A stretch of DNA of 19,875 nt. It comes from an uncultured Rhodoluna sp. GTDB taxonomy: Bacteria; Actinomycetota; Actinomycetes; Actinomycetales; Microbacteriaceae. The stretch spans positions 1-19,875 of the forward strand of contig CALDKR010000252.1 of NCBI GenBank assembly GCA_937898095.1. The letters run 5' to 3'. Positions 1 through 6,838 of this stretch are shown here, piece by piece. Position 1 is the first letter of the stretch. Every line of letters starts with the position of its first letter. The notes under the pieces are model-generated. The model saw only the letters and a list, made by a program, of their open reading frames with translations. It did no database searches and had not been told where the DNA came from. The position numbers and the translations under genes were made by a program.

Positions 1-1467
1 ATAGCCGTTGTCCTCATAGTCCAAAGAGGCATAACCCTGGGTTTTGCTTTTGAGCTGATCAAAAAAGTCAAAGACAATTTCAGCTAGCGGAAGGTCGTAG
101 CGCAGCTGCACTCGGTCTTCACCTAGATATTGCATGTCGACCATGACGCCGCGTCGGCTTTGACATAGCTCCATGACTACACCCACGTAATCCTTAGGAA
201 TCAGCACAGTAGCGCGAACCATTGGCTCGAGCACCTGCTTGACCTTGCCAGTTGGAAACTCACTCGGGTTTGTGACGGTGATTTCTTTGCCGTCCTCCAT
301 GGTCACCTCATAGATAACCGATGGCGCGGTTGCAATTAGGTCTAATCCGAATTCGCGTTCAAGGCGCTCGGTCACGATTTCGAGATGCAAGAGACCCAAA
401 AATCCGCAACGGAAACCAAAGCCAAGTGCGACCGAAGTCTCAGGCTCATAAACCAAAGCTGCGTCGCTCAGCTTCAGCTTGTCTAGAGCCTCGCGCAACG
501 CCGGATAATCTGAGCCGTCAATCGGATAAATGCCTGAATAAACCATTGGAAGCGGCTCTTTGTAGCCCTTTAGCGCCTCAGTGGCTGGTCGCTGCTGGTT
601 GGTGACAGTGTCGCCGACCTTTGATTGACGAACGTCTTTCACGCCAGTGATTAGATAACCCACCTCGCCAACACCGAGACCCTTGGTTGGCTCTGGCTCT
701 GGTGAAGAAACTCCGATTTCAAGCAATTCGTGAACAGCGCGAGTCGACATCATTTGAATTTTTTCGCGAGGTGCAAGTTTGCCGTCGATCATTCGAATGT
801 ATGTGACCACGCCGCGATAGCTGTCGTAAACCGAGTCAAAGATCATGGCGCGTGCTGGTGCATCCGGGTTTCCAACCGGGGCTGGAATCGTGTTGACGAT
901 TTTGTCGAGCAAAGCGTCTACGCCGACGCCGGTCTTGCCCGAAACGCGCAAGCAGTCTTCAGGGTTTCCGCCAATTAGGTTTGCAAGTTCTTCGGCATAT
1001 TTTTCAGGCTGCGCAGCCGGAAGGTCGATCTTGTTGAGCACCGGAATGATGGTTAGGTCGTTCTCCATTGCCAAATAGAGATTTGCCAGAGTTTGAGCCT
1101 CGATGCCCTGAGCTGCGTCAACCAGCAGCACAGCGCCCTCGCAGGCCGCGAGTGAGCGAGAAACCTCATAGGTGAAGTCAACGTGCCCAGGCGTGTCAAT
1201 CATGTTCAACGCATAAGTTTGACCGCCGAGCTCCCAAGGCATGCGCACAGCCTGAGACTTGATGGTGATTCCACGCTCACGCTCGATGTCCATGCGATCG
1301 AGATATTGTGCGCGCATCGAACGGTCGTCGACGATTCCGGTTAGCTGCAGCATTCGGTCAGCCAAGGTTGATTTTCCGTGGTCGATGTGGGCAATGATGC
1401 AGAAATTGCGAATTTGCGCCGGATTGGTCTTGGCTGGCTCTAGCCGATTTAAAGCACGTGGCGACAA
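1..1467 (-). CDS. lepA: Elongation factor 4 (LepA), translational GTPase; 3' end outside window
   Basis: LepA/EF-4 is a ribosome-bound translational GTPase linked to back-translocation and ribosome biogenesis. The window holds 489 codons of a protein usually about 600 residues long, so roughly the last 110-130 residues are missing at the window edge. GTPase motifs are clear: AHIDHGKST (residues 26-34), RGITI (65-69), DTPGH (91-95) and NKID (145-148). Downstream come domain II and the LepA-type region with GFRCGFLGLLH. I place the start at a TTG at 1467 (MSPRALNRLEP), because AGAGG lies 5 nt upstream and this N-terminus matches actinobacterial LepA proteins as I know them; no ATG serves this position. 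It is transcribed divergently from rpsT, a common neighbour. Family assignment is certain; the start is likely. Confidence 0.97.
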   Translation of the reverse strand, partial: MSPRALNRLEPAKTNPAQIRNFCIIAHIDHGKSTLADRMLQLTGIVDDRSMRAQYLDRMDIERERGITIKSQAVRMPWELGGQTYALNMIDTPGHVDFTYEVSRSLAACEGAVLLVDAAQGIEAQTLANLYLAMENDLTIIPVLNKIDLPAAQPEKYAEELANLIGGNPEDCLRVSGKTGVGVDALLDKIVNTIPAPVGNPDAPARAMIFDSVYDSYRGVVTYIRMIDGKLAPREKIQMMSTRAVHELLEIGVSSPEPEPTKGLGVGEVGYLITGVKDVRQSKVGDTVTNQQRPATEALKGYKEPLPMVYSGIYPIDGSDYPALREALDKLKLSDAALVYEPETSVALGFGFRCGFLGLLHLEIVTERLEREFGLDLIATAPSVIYEVTMEDGKEITVTNPSEFPTGKVKQVLEPMVRATVLIPKDYVGVVMELCQSRRGVMVDMQYLGEDRVQLRYDLPLAEIVFDFFDQLKSKTQGYASLDYEDNGY

Positions 1468-1478
1468 AATAACCTCTA

Positions 1479-1509
1479 AAAAGAATTGGGGAACTCGTGC
1501 GCGAGTCAA
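1479..1509 (-). promoter_or_regulatory. Possible lepA promoter
   Basis: On the minus strand a good -35 hexamer TTGACT (1504-1509) is followed 16-18 nt later by weak -10 candidates (AATTCT or TTCTTT). This would give a leader of about 15-20 nt carrying the AGAGG ribosome site. A small inverted repeat, ACTCG-TGCG-CGAGT (1493-1506), overlaps it. The -10 is poor, so this is tentative. Confidence 0.3.
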
Positions 1510-1549
1510 CCCATTCTCGCACAGGCGGCGTGGTTTTTTCGGTTCAAGC

Positions 1550-1579
1550 TTGCCTATCTCAAGATTGCGCTGGTAGCAT
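1550..1579 (+). promoter_or_regulatory. Candidate rpsT promoter
   Basis: TTGCCT (1550-1555) and TAGCAT (1574-1579) are separated by 18 nt, a plausible housekeeping sigma promoter. It would leave a leader of about 95 nt before the rpsT start, long for such a compact genome and possibly of regulatory use. I could not identify a known leader RNA in it. Confidence 0.4.
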
Positions 1580-1680
1580 AAAGGGTCGATACGGATGAGT
1601 GTCTCCATCCAAATCCCACACAAGTTTTGAATTTGTTCCGCGCGTTTGCTAAAGCACACGTGCAAATAAGAAAGTGAAAC

Positions 1681-1941
1681 ATGGCAAACATCAAGTCACA
1701 GATCAAGCGCGTTCTGACCAACGCAAAGGCTACCGAGCGCAACAAGGCAGTGAAGAGCGAGCTAAAGACCGCCGTTCGTGCCGCTCGTGAGGCAGTAGCT
1801 AGCGGAGACAAGGCAAAGGCAGCAGCAGCTGTTTCTCTTGCAAACAAGAAGCTAGACAAGGCTGTTTCAAAGGGAGTAATCCACAAGAACCAGGCAGCGA
1901 ACCGCAAGTCTTCAATCGCGAAGAAGGCTGCTGCTCTCTAA
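1681..1941 (+). CDS. rpsT: 30S ribosomal protein S20
   Basis: S20 is a primary 16S rRNA-binding protein of the small subunit. The 86-residue product is typical in length and composition: N-terminal MANIKSQIKRVLTNAKATERN, many Lys/Arg/Ala residues in long helices, and a C-terminal HKNQAANRKSSIAKK. The ATG at 1681 is the conserved start; the ribosome site is weak (GAAAG, 6 nt upstream). The gene stands alone between divergent lepA and the convergent MFS gene and ends in a strong hairpin terminator. Codon use (many CGC, AAG, GCT, GCA) fits a highly expressed gene. Confidence 0.98.
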   Translation: MANIKSQIKRVLTNAKATERNKAVKSELKTAVRAAREAVASGDKAKAAAAVSLANKKLDKAVSKGVIHKNQAANRKSSIAKKAAAL

Positions 1942-1953
1942 ATAGATCTTGCG

Positions 1954-1988
1954 AAAAACCCATCGACCGTAGGTCGGTGGGTTTTTTG
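1954..1988. terminator. Bidirectional intrinsic terminator between rpsT and the MFS gene
   Basis: An 11-bp stem, AACCCATCGAC against GTCGGTGGGTT (one G-T type mismatch), has a short GTAG-like loop. A run of T follows on the plus strand and a run of A precedes it, so both strands carry a U-tract. It sits 12 nt after the rpsT stop and 10 nt beyond the MFS stop, and can serve both convergent genes. Confidence 0.9.
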
Positions 1989-1998
1989 TTGCCCAACA

Positions 1999-3177
1999 CT
2001 AAATGGCCGAGCTGATCCGGCCGGGTTTTCCCGAAATGTATCCAGCAACGGTTTGAGCCAGCGTCGCAATGAGTATCAGCGAGAGGCCAGGCAACCAGCT
2101 TGAAAAAGAGTCGCGCAGTGCACCAACGGCAAATGTGCAGACGGCAGCAATCAAATAGCCGATGCCCTGAGCCAAAGTTGAGAGTTGGGTGGTTTGCACG
2201 TGATTTGCCGCGCGAGTCGAAATGAACGACAGCGCCATCGGAAAAGTAGTCGCTTGCCCGAGGCCAATCAAAATGCAACCGATGACCGCTAGATCACTCG
2301 AGATCAAGAGCAACAAATAGCCAAGTGCGGTAGTCAGGCTGACGCAAACAGCAAGCCAGGCAAGTGACTTCATGCGCGTAAAAAAATATGAAGCAATTAG
2401 CGAAAACGGAACACCGATGAAAGTGGTGAGCGCCAAAAGATTGCCCGATTCGATTGCAGAGTAGCCAAAGTCTCGAAGTATTGAGGCAAGCCAGTTGAGC
2501 ACCAGATAGAACCCCGCGGACTGCAGAGCGAAGAACGCGATTATTGACCAGCCAAGTTTTGAGCGCAAAACGGCCATTCTCTCTGCGCCAAAGTCGCTTT
2601 GTGCTGACGAATGCATCCCATGGCTCATCCGCGCAAATGGAAGCCATGCGACCGAAGCCGCCAGGGCGATTGCACCCCAAAGCAAGAGAGAGAATCTCCA
2701 GGAGCCAAGCGCCATGCTCATCGGAACGGCGAGTGCTGCAGCCGCTGAGGCTGAGAGGCCGAAGATAGCTGCATAGGCTCCCGTGGCCATTGGGATTGTT
2801 GCTGAAAATTCGTGACGCACGAAACTCGGCAGCAATACATTGTTGACTGCGATCGCAAAACCGATTGCCAATGTGCCGACAGCAAAGAGTGCAAAATCGC
2901 CAGCGACACGGGCGGCAATCGCGGCGGTTAGCAAAATAGTGAGAATGAAAATCGAGCGATTCACACCAAAGACTCGAACCAGAAATGGGCTGAAGAATGC
3001 GCCAAACCCAAACAAGAGAACAGGCAAAGCTGCAATCAAGCTGACTTGCCAGGCGGCTAGGCCAAGTGAGACTTTAATTTCAGGCAGCAGCGCCCCAACG
3101 CTGGTTAGAGGCGGGCGCATTATTAGCGAAAGCAACACTAGAGCAAGGCTGCTTTGCCAAAGTTTAGATTTTGACAT
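1999..3177 (-). CDS. MFS permease, CynX/NimT-like
   Basis: The product has about 392 residues and twelve predicted hydrophobic segments, the size of a major facilitator superfamily carrier. The N-terminal part (LIMRPPLTSVGALLPEI, close to residues 18-35) resembles the RPPLTSVGPLL region of the CynX/NimT branch (cyanate and 2-nitroimidazole exporters), and a central hydrophilic loop separates two six-helix halves. The substrate cannot be read from sequence. I chose ATG at 3177: AAGGGTG lies about 10 nt upstream, whereas the in-frame GTG at 3189 sits directly on that site. The start lies inside the 3' end of holA (14-nt overlap), so translation is probably coupled. The gene lies between holA and rpsT, which are often adjacent in actinobacteria, so it may be a lineage-specific insertion. 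Confidence 0.85.
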   Translation of the reverse strand: MSKSKLWQSSLALVLLSLIMRPPLTSVGALLPEIKVSLGLAAWQVSLIAALPVLLFGFGAFFSPFLVRVFGVNRSIFILTILLTAAIAARVAGDFALFAVGTLAIGFAIAVNNVLLPSFVRHEFSATIPMATGAYAAIFGLSASAAAALAVPMSMALGSWRFSLLLWGAIALAASVAWLPFARMSHGMHSSAQSDFGAERMAVLRSKLGWSIIAFFALQSAGFYLVLNWLASILRDFGYSAIESGNLLALTTFIGVPFSLIASYFFTRMKSLAWLAVCVSLTTALGYLLLLISSDLAVIGCILIGLGQATTFPMALSFISTRAANHVQTTQLSTLAQGIGYLIAAVCTFAVGALRDSFSSWLPGLSLILIATLAQTVAGYISGKPGRISSAI

Positions 3178-4159
3178 TTGACAAATCACCCTTAGCAGCG
3201 AGCAGTTGCACTAGTTTCTCAAGCGAAAAAACCGGATCACGTTCAGCACCTTTGGCGGCTGCGTCGGCGGATGCAATTGCTTTTAGTGCTTCAGCAAGAC
3301 CATCCTCGGTCCAGCCAACCAGGTCTTTTCGAGCTCTATCAAGTTGCCACGGAGCCATTCCGACAGACTGCGGCGACGCTGATCGATTGTGCATTAGCTT
3401 GGCAAGCTGTCGAACTTTCATCGAGAGCGCCGCAACCATAGGTACAGGGTCTGCTCCGGTGGCTAACGCGTGACGCAAAAGTGCCAGAGCCTGCCCAGTT
3501 TGCCCAGCAAATGCAGCATCGGCAACCTTGAAGGCATTTGTTTCAACGCGACCGCCGTAATAACGCTCAACGGTTGCTTCGGCTATTTGATCGGAACTAT
3601 CTTGAAGCAATTGACTGCAAGCGGCCGATAATTCGGCCAGATCATCTGCAAATGCGTCAAGCAGGGCGCGAACTGCACCAGAAGAAATTTGACGATTTGC
3701 CGCTTTGAATTCCGCCTGGACAAATGCCGCGCGATCGGCGTCTTTTTTAACTTCAAGGCATGCGACTTCAACAACAAATTGACTGGCTCGAAGGGCCTCG
3801 ATAAAACGCTTTCCGCGCACGGATGAGCCGTTGTGCCTAATGACAATACAGGTGTCTTCGGTTGGCGCCTCAAGATATTTGACGCCGTCATCAATTAGGT
3901 CATCGGTGCATTTCTCAACACTAGAAATAACGATGAGTCTCGGTTCGCCGAACAGCGAAGGGCTGGTCAAATTGAGCAGCTGACCTGAAGTGTATTCGGC
4001 TGCCGAAATTTCGTGAACCTCAAGAGAATCATCGAGCTCGCGCATTTGTGCCCGGACCGAGCGAATAACTCTCGATGCCAAAAAATCTTCAGGGCCAGAG
4101 ACAAATAAAACGGGTGCAGGGGTTGCATTGCGCCACTCGATTGTTTTTGCCTTGCTCAC
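3164..4159 (-). CDS. holA: DNA polymerase III, delta subunit
   Basis: HolA is the clamp-loader subunit that opens the beta sliding clamp. The 331-residue protein has the family layout: an N-terminal AAA+-like domain starting VLFVSGPEDFLASRVIRSV, a middle lid region, and a C-terminal helical collar domain (QALALLRHALATGADPVPMVAAL). Delta subunits lack a working Walker A motif, and none is seen. The start is GTG at 4159 (MSKAKTIEW) with AGG 8 nt upstream. It follows comEC after 35 nt and overlaps the MFS gene downstream. The comEC-holA pairing is conserved widely in actinobacteria and supports the call. Confidence 0.93.
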   Translation of the reverse strand: MSKAKTIEWRNATPAPVLFVSGPEDFLASRVIRSVRAQMRELDDSLEVHEISAAEYTSGQLLNLTSPSLFGEPRLIVISSVEKCTDDLIDDGVKYLEAPTEDTCIVIRHNGSSVRGKRFIEALRASQFVVEVACLEVKKDADRAAFVQAEFKAANRQISSGAVRALLDAFADDLAELSAACSQLLQDSSDQIAEATVERYYGGRVETNAFKVADAAFAGQTGQALALLRHALATGADPVPMVAALSMKVRQLAKLMHNRSASPQSVGMAPWQLDRARKDLVGWTEDGLAEALKAIASADAAAKGAERDPVFSLEKLVQLLAAKGDLSNVKI

Positions 4160-4194
4160 CGCTAAAGCCTAACCTGAACCACCGTCAAGGGCGC

Positions 4195-6054
4195 CTAGCC
4201 CGAATGGAGCACTTTAACCTCAACCTCGCCATCTGTTGCTAGGTGAATTTCTAGGCCGATTGACCCTAGTTCGTCGGTTCGTAAAATTTGAGAATCGAGC
4301 CGTTGCAATAGTGAGATTGTTCGATCTGTTGGGTGCCCATAGTTGTTGTTTTTGCCAACAGATATGAGCGCATATTCAGGCCTGACTGCCTCAATCAGCT
4401 CAGGATATTGATCTGCTGAGCCGTGGTGCGAGACCTTGAGAATTAGTGGGCTGTTTGATGCAGGCCAGGTTCCTAGTAGCGGAGCTAATCGCATTTGCCC
4501 CCTTTCACCGAGGTCAGCGAGGGTTAGTAGTTTGTATTCCCTGCCCGCAAATAAGACAGCGGTGCTGGCGTCGTTGGAGTCTTCCGCCTCGAGAGCTCCG
4601 GACCTAGGATTCAGAACTCTCCAACTCAATTCCCCAAGTAGCCCCGAAAGTCCGATTTCAGCTCCAATCGTTGGCACTCCCCCGTCGGCAAGTATCGAAT
4701 CTACGTATCTCTTGGCTGGCCTGTCGTCTTTGAACTCCGTCACCAAGGCCACACCAACAGATCGTGACCTCAGAGCTCCGGATAGCCCGCCCACGTGATC
4801 CATGTCATAGTGCGTCAAGATGAGCAAATCGATTCTGCTGATGCCGAGATTAGTGAGGCACTCGTCAATAGACGAATCTTCTTTGCCGACATCGATGAGA
4901 GCGACGGCCCCGTGATCTCTGACAACGATGGCGTCACCCTGCCCGACATCGCAGGCAACAACATTCCACTTCGTCGACATCCATGTTTTGGATCGAATTA
5001 TTTCTGCCGAATTTGAGCCTGAAAATATTGCACCCGCGATTAGTAGTGCAATTGCGGCGATCAAACCTCGTGACCTGCTTTTAGTTCTGAGCCAAATCGA
5101 AAACAGCACAACGACTAGCAGGGCCAACGCAACCCCCAGCCACGAGCTCGGCCAGCTGAGTGTTGCAACCGGAAGCTGATGCAGAACATTAGCCAAAAGC
5201 ACGATTGGCAGGGCGAAGATAGATGCGATCCAAGCCAATGCCGAGGCCAACCATGGCAGTGGCCAAGCAACTAAACATGAAATCAAGCCAATGATTGTGA
5301 TTGGCGCCACCAAAGGCTCGGCAATCAGGTTCGCCAGGATCGAATATGTCGAGACGCCGTCTTGAATTAGCAACAGGGCTGGCCAGCATGCAATTTGAGC
5401 CGACAGCGAAACGGCCAGTGCAACGCTCAGCCAATCGGGCAGAAATTTCGAAAACTTCAATCTCAACGGCGGTGAAAGCATCAAGATTCCGAGAGTTGCA
5501 CTCACCGAAAGTGTGAACCCGAGGCTAAGTGACATTTTCGGGCTAATAACCAAAATCAAAATTGTTGCGACCGCCAGTGCCGCTGGGGCGGAACTGGACC
5601 GACCTGATGCGACAACAAAAAGGACCACCGCAGCCATAAGCGCAGAACGCAACACGCTTGGCTCTGGCCCGACTAGCAGCACATAAAAGACAAGTGCCGA
5701 AGTGGCTAAAAGCGCGCGCCACAAACGCGAAAGCGGAAAGAACTTGAGTGACAGATACACCATTGCGATAACAATCGCGCAATTGGCACCAGAAACAGCC
5801 GTCAGGTGCGAGAGCCCGACAGTTTGCATGGCAGTTTTTGTTTGAGCTGAGAGACTGCCGTCATCACCGATGGCAAGCCCGGCCACCAGTGCCGATGCAT
5901 CTTTTGAAATGCCGATGTTGGTCGCTGCGAATGCAGCTCGAACCGACTTAAATAATGGCAAGAATGTCGATTCATTCTTTGCATGATCAGCAGGGTTAAA
6001 TTGCCTCAAGGCTAAGTAGACCCAAAGCGCTCCGGCGACAATCCACTGAATCAA
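4195..6054 (-). CDS. comEC: ComEC/Rec2 DNA-uptake channel with C-terminal metallo-beta-lactamase-like domain
   Basis: ComEC forms the inner-membrane channel for single-stranded DNA during transformation. The 619-residue product has a Competence domain (about 50-325) with HLTAVSGANCAIV (83-95), GPEPSVLRSALM (129-140) and many membrane helices. A metallo-beta-lactamase-like domain follows (about 362-619): DVGQGDA (369-375), THYDMDH (414-420), HHGS (543-546) and NNYGHPTD (570-577). The metal-site residues are present, so the nuclease-like domain looks intact. It is shorter than usual (700-800 residues): only about 50 residues precede the Competence domain, so the N-terminal DUF4131/OB-like domain is absent. 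The start is TTG at 6054, overlapping the comEA stop as TTGA, which implies coupled translation. Confidence 0.93.
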   Translation of the reverse strand: MIQWIVAGALWVYLALRQFNPADHAKNESTFLPLFKSVRAAFAATNIGISKDASALVAGLAIGDDGSLSAQTKTAMQTVGLSHLTAVSGANCAIVIAMVYLSLKFFPLSRLWRALLATSALVFYVLLVGPEPSVLRSALMAAVVLFVVASGRSSSAPAALAVATILILVISPKMSLSLGFTLSVSATLGILMLSPPLRLKFSKFLPDWLSVALAVSLSAQIACWPALLLIQDGVSTYSILANLIAEPLVAPITIIGLISCLVAWPLPWLASALAWIASIFALPIVLLANVLHQLPVATLSWPSSWLGVALALLVVVLFSIWLRTKSRSRGLIAAIALLIAGAIFSGSNSAEIIRSKTWMSTKWNVVACDVGQGDAIVVRDHGAVALIDVGKEDSSIDECLTNLGISRIDLLILTHYDMDHVGGLSGALRSRSVGVALVTEFKDDRPAKRYVDSILADGGVPTIGAEIGLSGLLGELSWRVLNPRSGALEAEDSNDASTAVLFAGREYKLLTLADLGERGQMRLAPLLGTWPASNSPLILKVSHHGSADQYPELIEAVRPEYALISVGKNNNYGHPTDRTISLLQRLDSQILRTDELGSIGLEIHLATDGEVEVKVLHSG

Positions 6055-6740
6055 AGCGTGACCTTCGGCTCGATGGCTGCAAACATTTTGTCTCCGATGC
6101 CAGCCACGTTCTGAAGGTCAAGTTTGTTCTTGAATCCCCCGTTCGCTGTTCGCCAGTCAATGATGCGCTGAGCTAGGGTTGGGCCAACTCCCGGAAGTTC
6201 TTCAAGTTCGGCTTGTGAACCCCGATTTAGGCTGATTAGACCTCCTGGTGAGCTCGCTCCGATGCTTGCCCCCGTGCCGAGCTGACCGGCAGCTCCGACG
6301 CCTGCCGAACTGGGTTTTAAAACAAAAATCTGCTCACCATCGGTGAGCATTCGAGCCAAATTGACACTCGACTGGTCAGCCTTTCTGGTGAACCCACCGG
6401 CTTGAGCGATTGCCTCGACAAGACGCGAACCAGAATCAAGTGCATAAATGCCAGGATTTTCAACCTCGCCGACGACGTGCACATAAACGGTCGGCGCATC
6501 AATCTCAGTCTGCGTGCCTAAATCGGATTCTTGACCTGAGGGCGGATTAGAAACCGAAGCCTCATCAAGAGTTGGTTTCGAGCTGCTAGTTGCAAGTGAC
6601 CCTGAAGCGGAATTGCTGATGGATCCGTTAATCAGAAATGCGGCGAGGGCTGAGATCAACAAGATAAGCAAAACTAATTTTCGATTGATCTTGATTGCAC
6701 CAGTTTGAAATCGCCGATAGAGATTGGTCAGATGTTCCAT
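6051..6740 (-). CDS. comEA: ComEA competence DNA-binding protein (SLBB plus helix-hairpin-helix)
   Basis: ComEA is the membrane-anchored DNA receptor that hands DNA to ComEC. The 229-residue protein has a short basic cytoplasmic tail, one membrane segment (about 21-37), a Ser/Thr/Gly-rich linker (40-82), an SLBB domain (about 84-143, VYVHVVGEVENPGIY) and a C-terminal pair of helix-hairpin-helix motifs (168-229: ELPGVGPTLAQRI and VAGIGDKMFAAI). Its domain order matches Gram-positive ComEA. The start is ATG at 6740 with no clear ribosome site; TATTTT lies 6 nt before the ATG, so a leaderless transcript is possible as an alternative to the upstream promoter. It overlaps comEC by 4 nt. Confidence 0.95.
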   Translation of the reverse strand: MEHLTNLYRRFQTGAIKINRKLVLLILLISALAAFLINGSISNSASGSLATSSSKPTLDEASVSNPPSGQESDLGTQTEIDAPTVYVHVVGEVENPGIYALDSGSRLVEAIAQAGGFTRKADQSSVNLARMLTDGEQIFVLKPSSAGVGAAGQLGTGASIGASSPGGLISLNRGSQAELEELPGVGPTLAQRIIDWRTANGGFKNKLDLQNVAGIGDKMFAAIEPKVTL

Positions 6741-6753
6741 GGCTTGAAAATAG

Positions 6754-6777
6754 AAAACCCCCAGCTCGAGCTGAGGG
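6754..6777 (-). terminator. Intrinsic terminator of leuS
   Basis: On the minus strand a 20-nt inverted repeat (6758-6777, core CAGCTCGAGCTG, outer CCCT/GGGG pairs with one G-T pair) is followed directly by TTTT (6757-6754). It lies about 60 nt past the leuS stop and only 14 nt before the comEA start. Confidence 0.8.
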
Positions 6778-6780
6778 TCA

Positions 6781-6810
6781 ACTATAAAAACTGTGCAAAA
6801 ACTAACGCAA
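6781..6810 (-). promoter_or_regulatory. Candidate comEA promoter ending inside the leuS terminator
   Basis: On the minus strand TTGCGT (6805-6810) and TATAGT (6781-6786) are 18 nt apart. The expected transcription start, about 7 nt past the -10, is near 6774, inside the terminator hairpin. RNA begun here would lack most of the left arm of the hairpin and could escape termination. Confidence 0.5.
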
Positions 6811-6838
6811 AAAATACTTAGTCATGCTCTTTGTCGCT

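Noticed and set aside
1493..1506. ACTCG-TGCG-CGAGT hairpin between lepA and rpsT
   Set aside because: The 5-bp arms with no U-tract are too short for a terminator and could occur by chance; mentioned only with the lepA promoter.
1554..1907. 117-codon minus-strand frame opposite rpsT
   Set aside because: It mirrors the strongly biased rpsT codons and has no ribosome site or family resemblance.
2294..2680. 128-codon second frame within the MFS gene
   Set aside because: It lies wholly inside a well-supported membrane protein on the same strand and shows no motif of its own.
3178..3189. GTG start at 3189 for the MFS gene
   Set aside because: The ribosome-site-like AAGGGTG overlaps this GTG; it is correctly placed only for the ATG at 3177.
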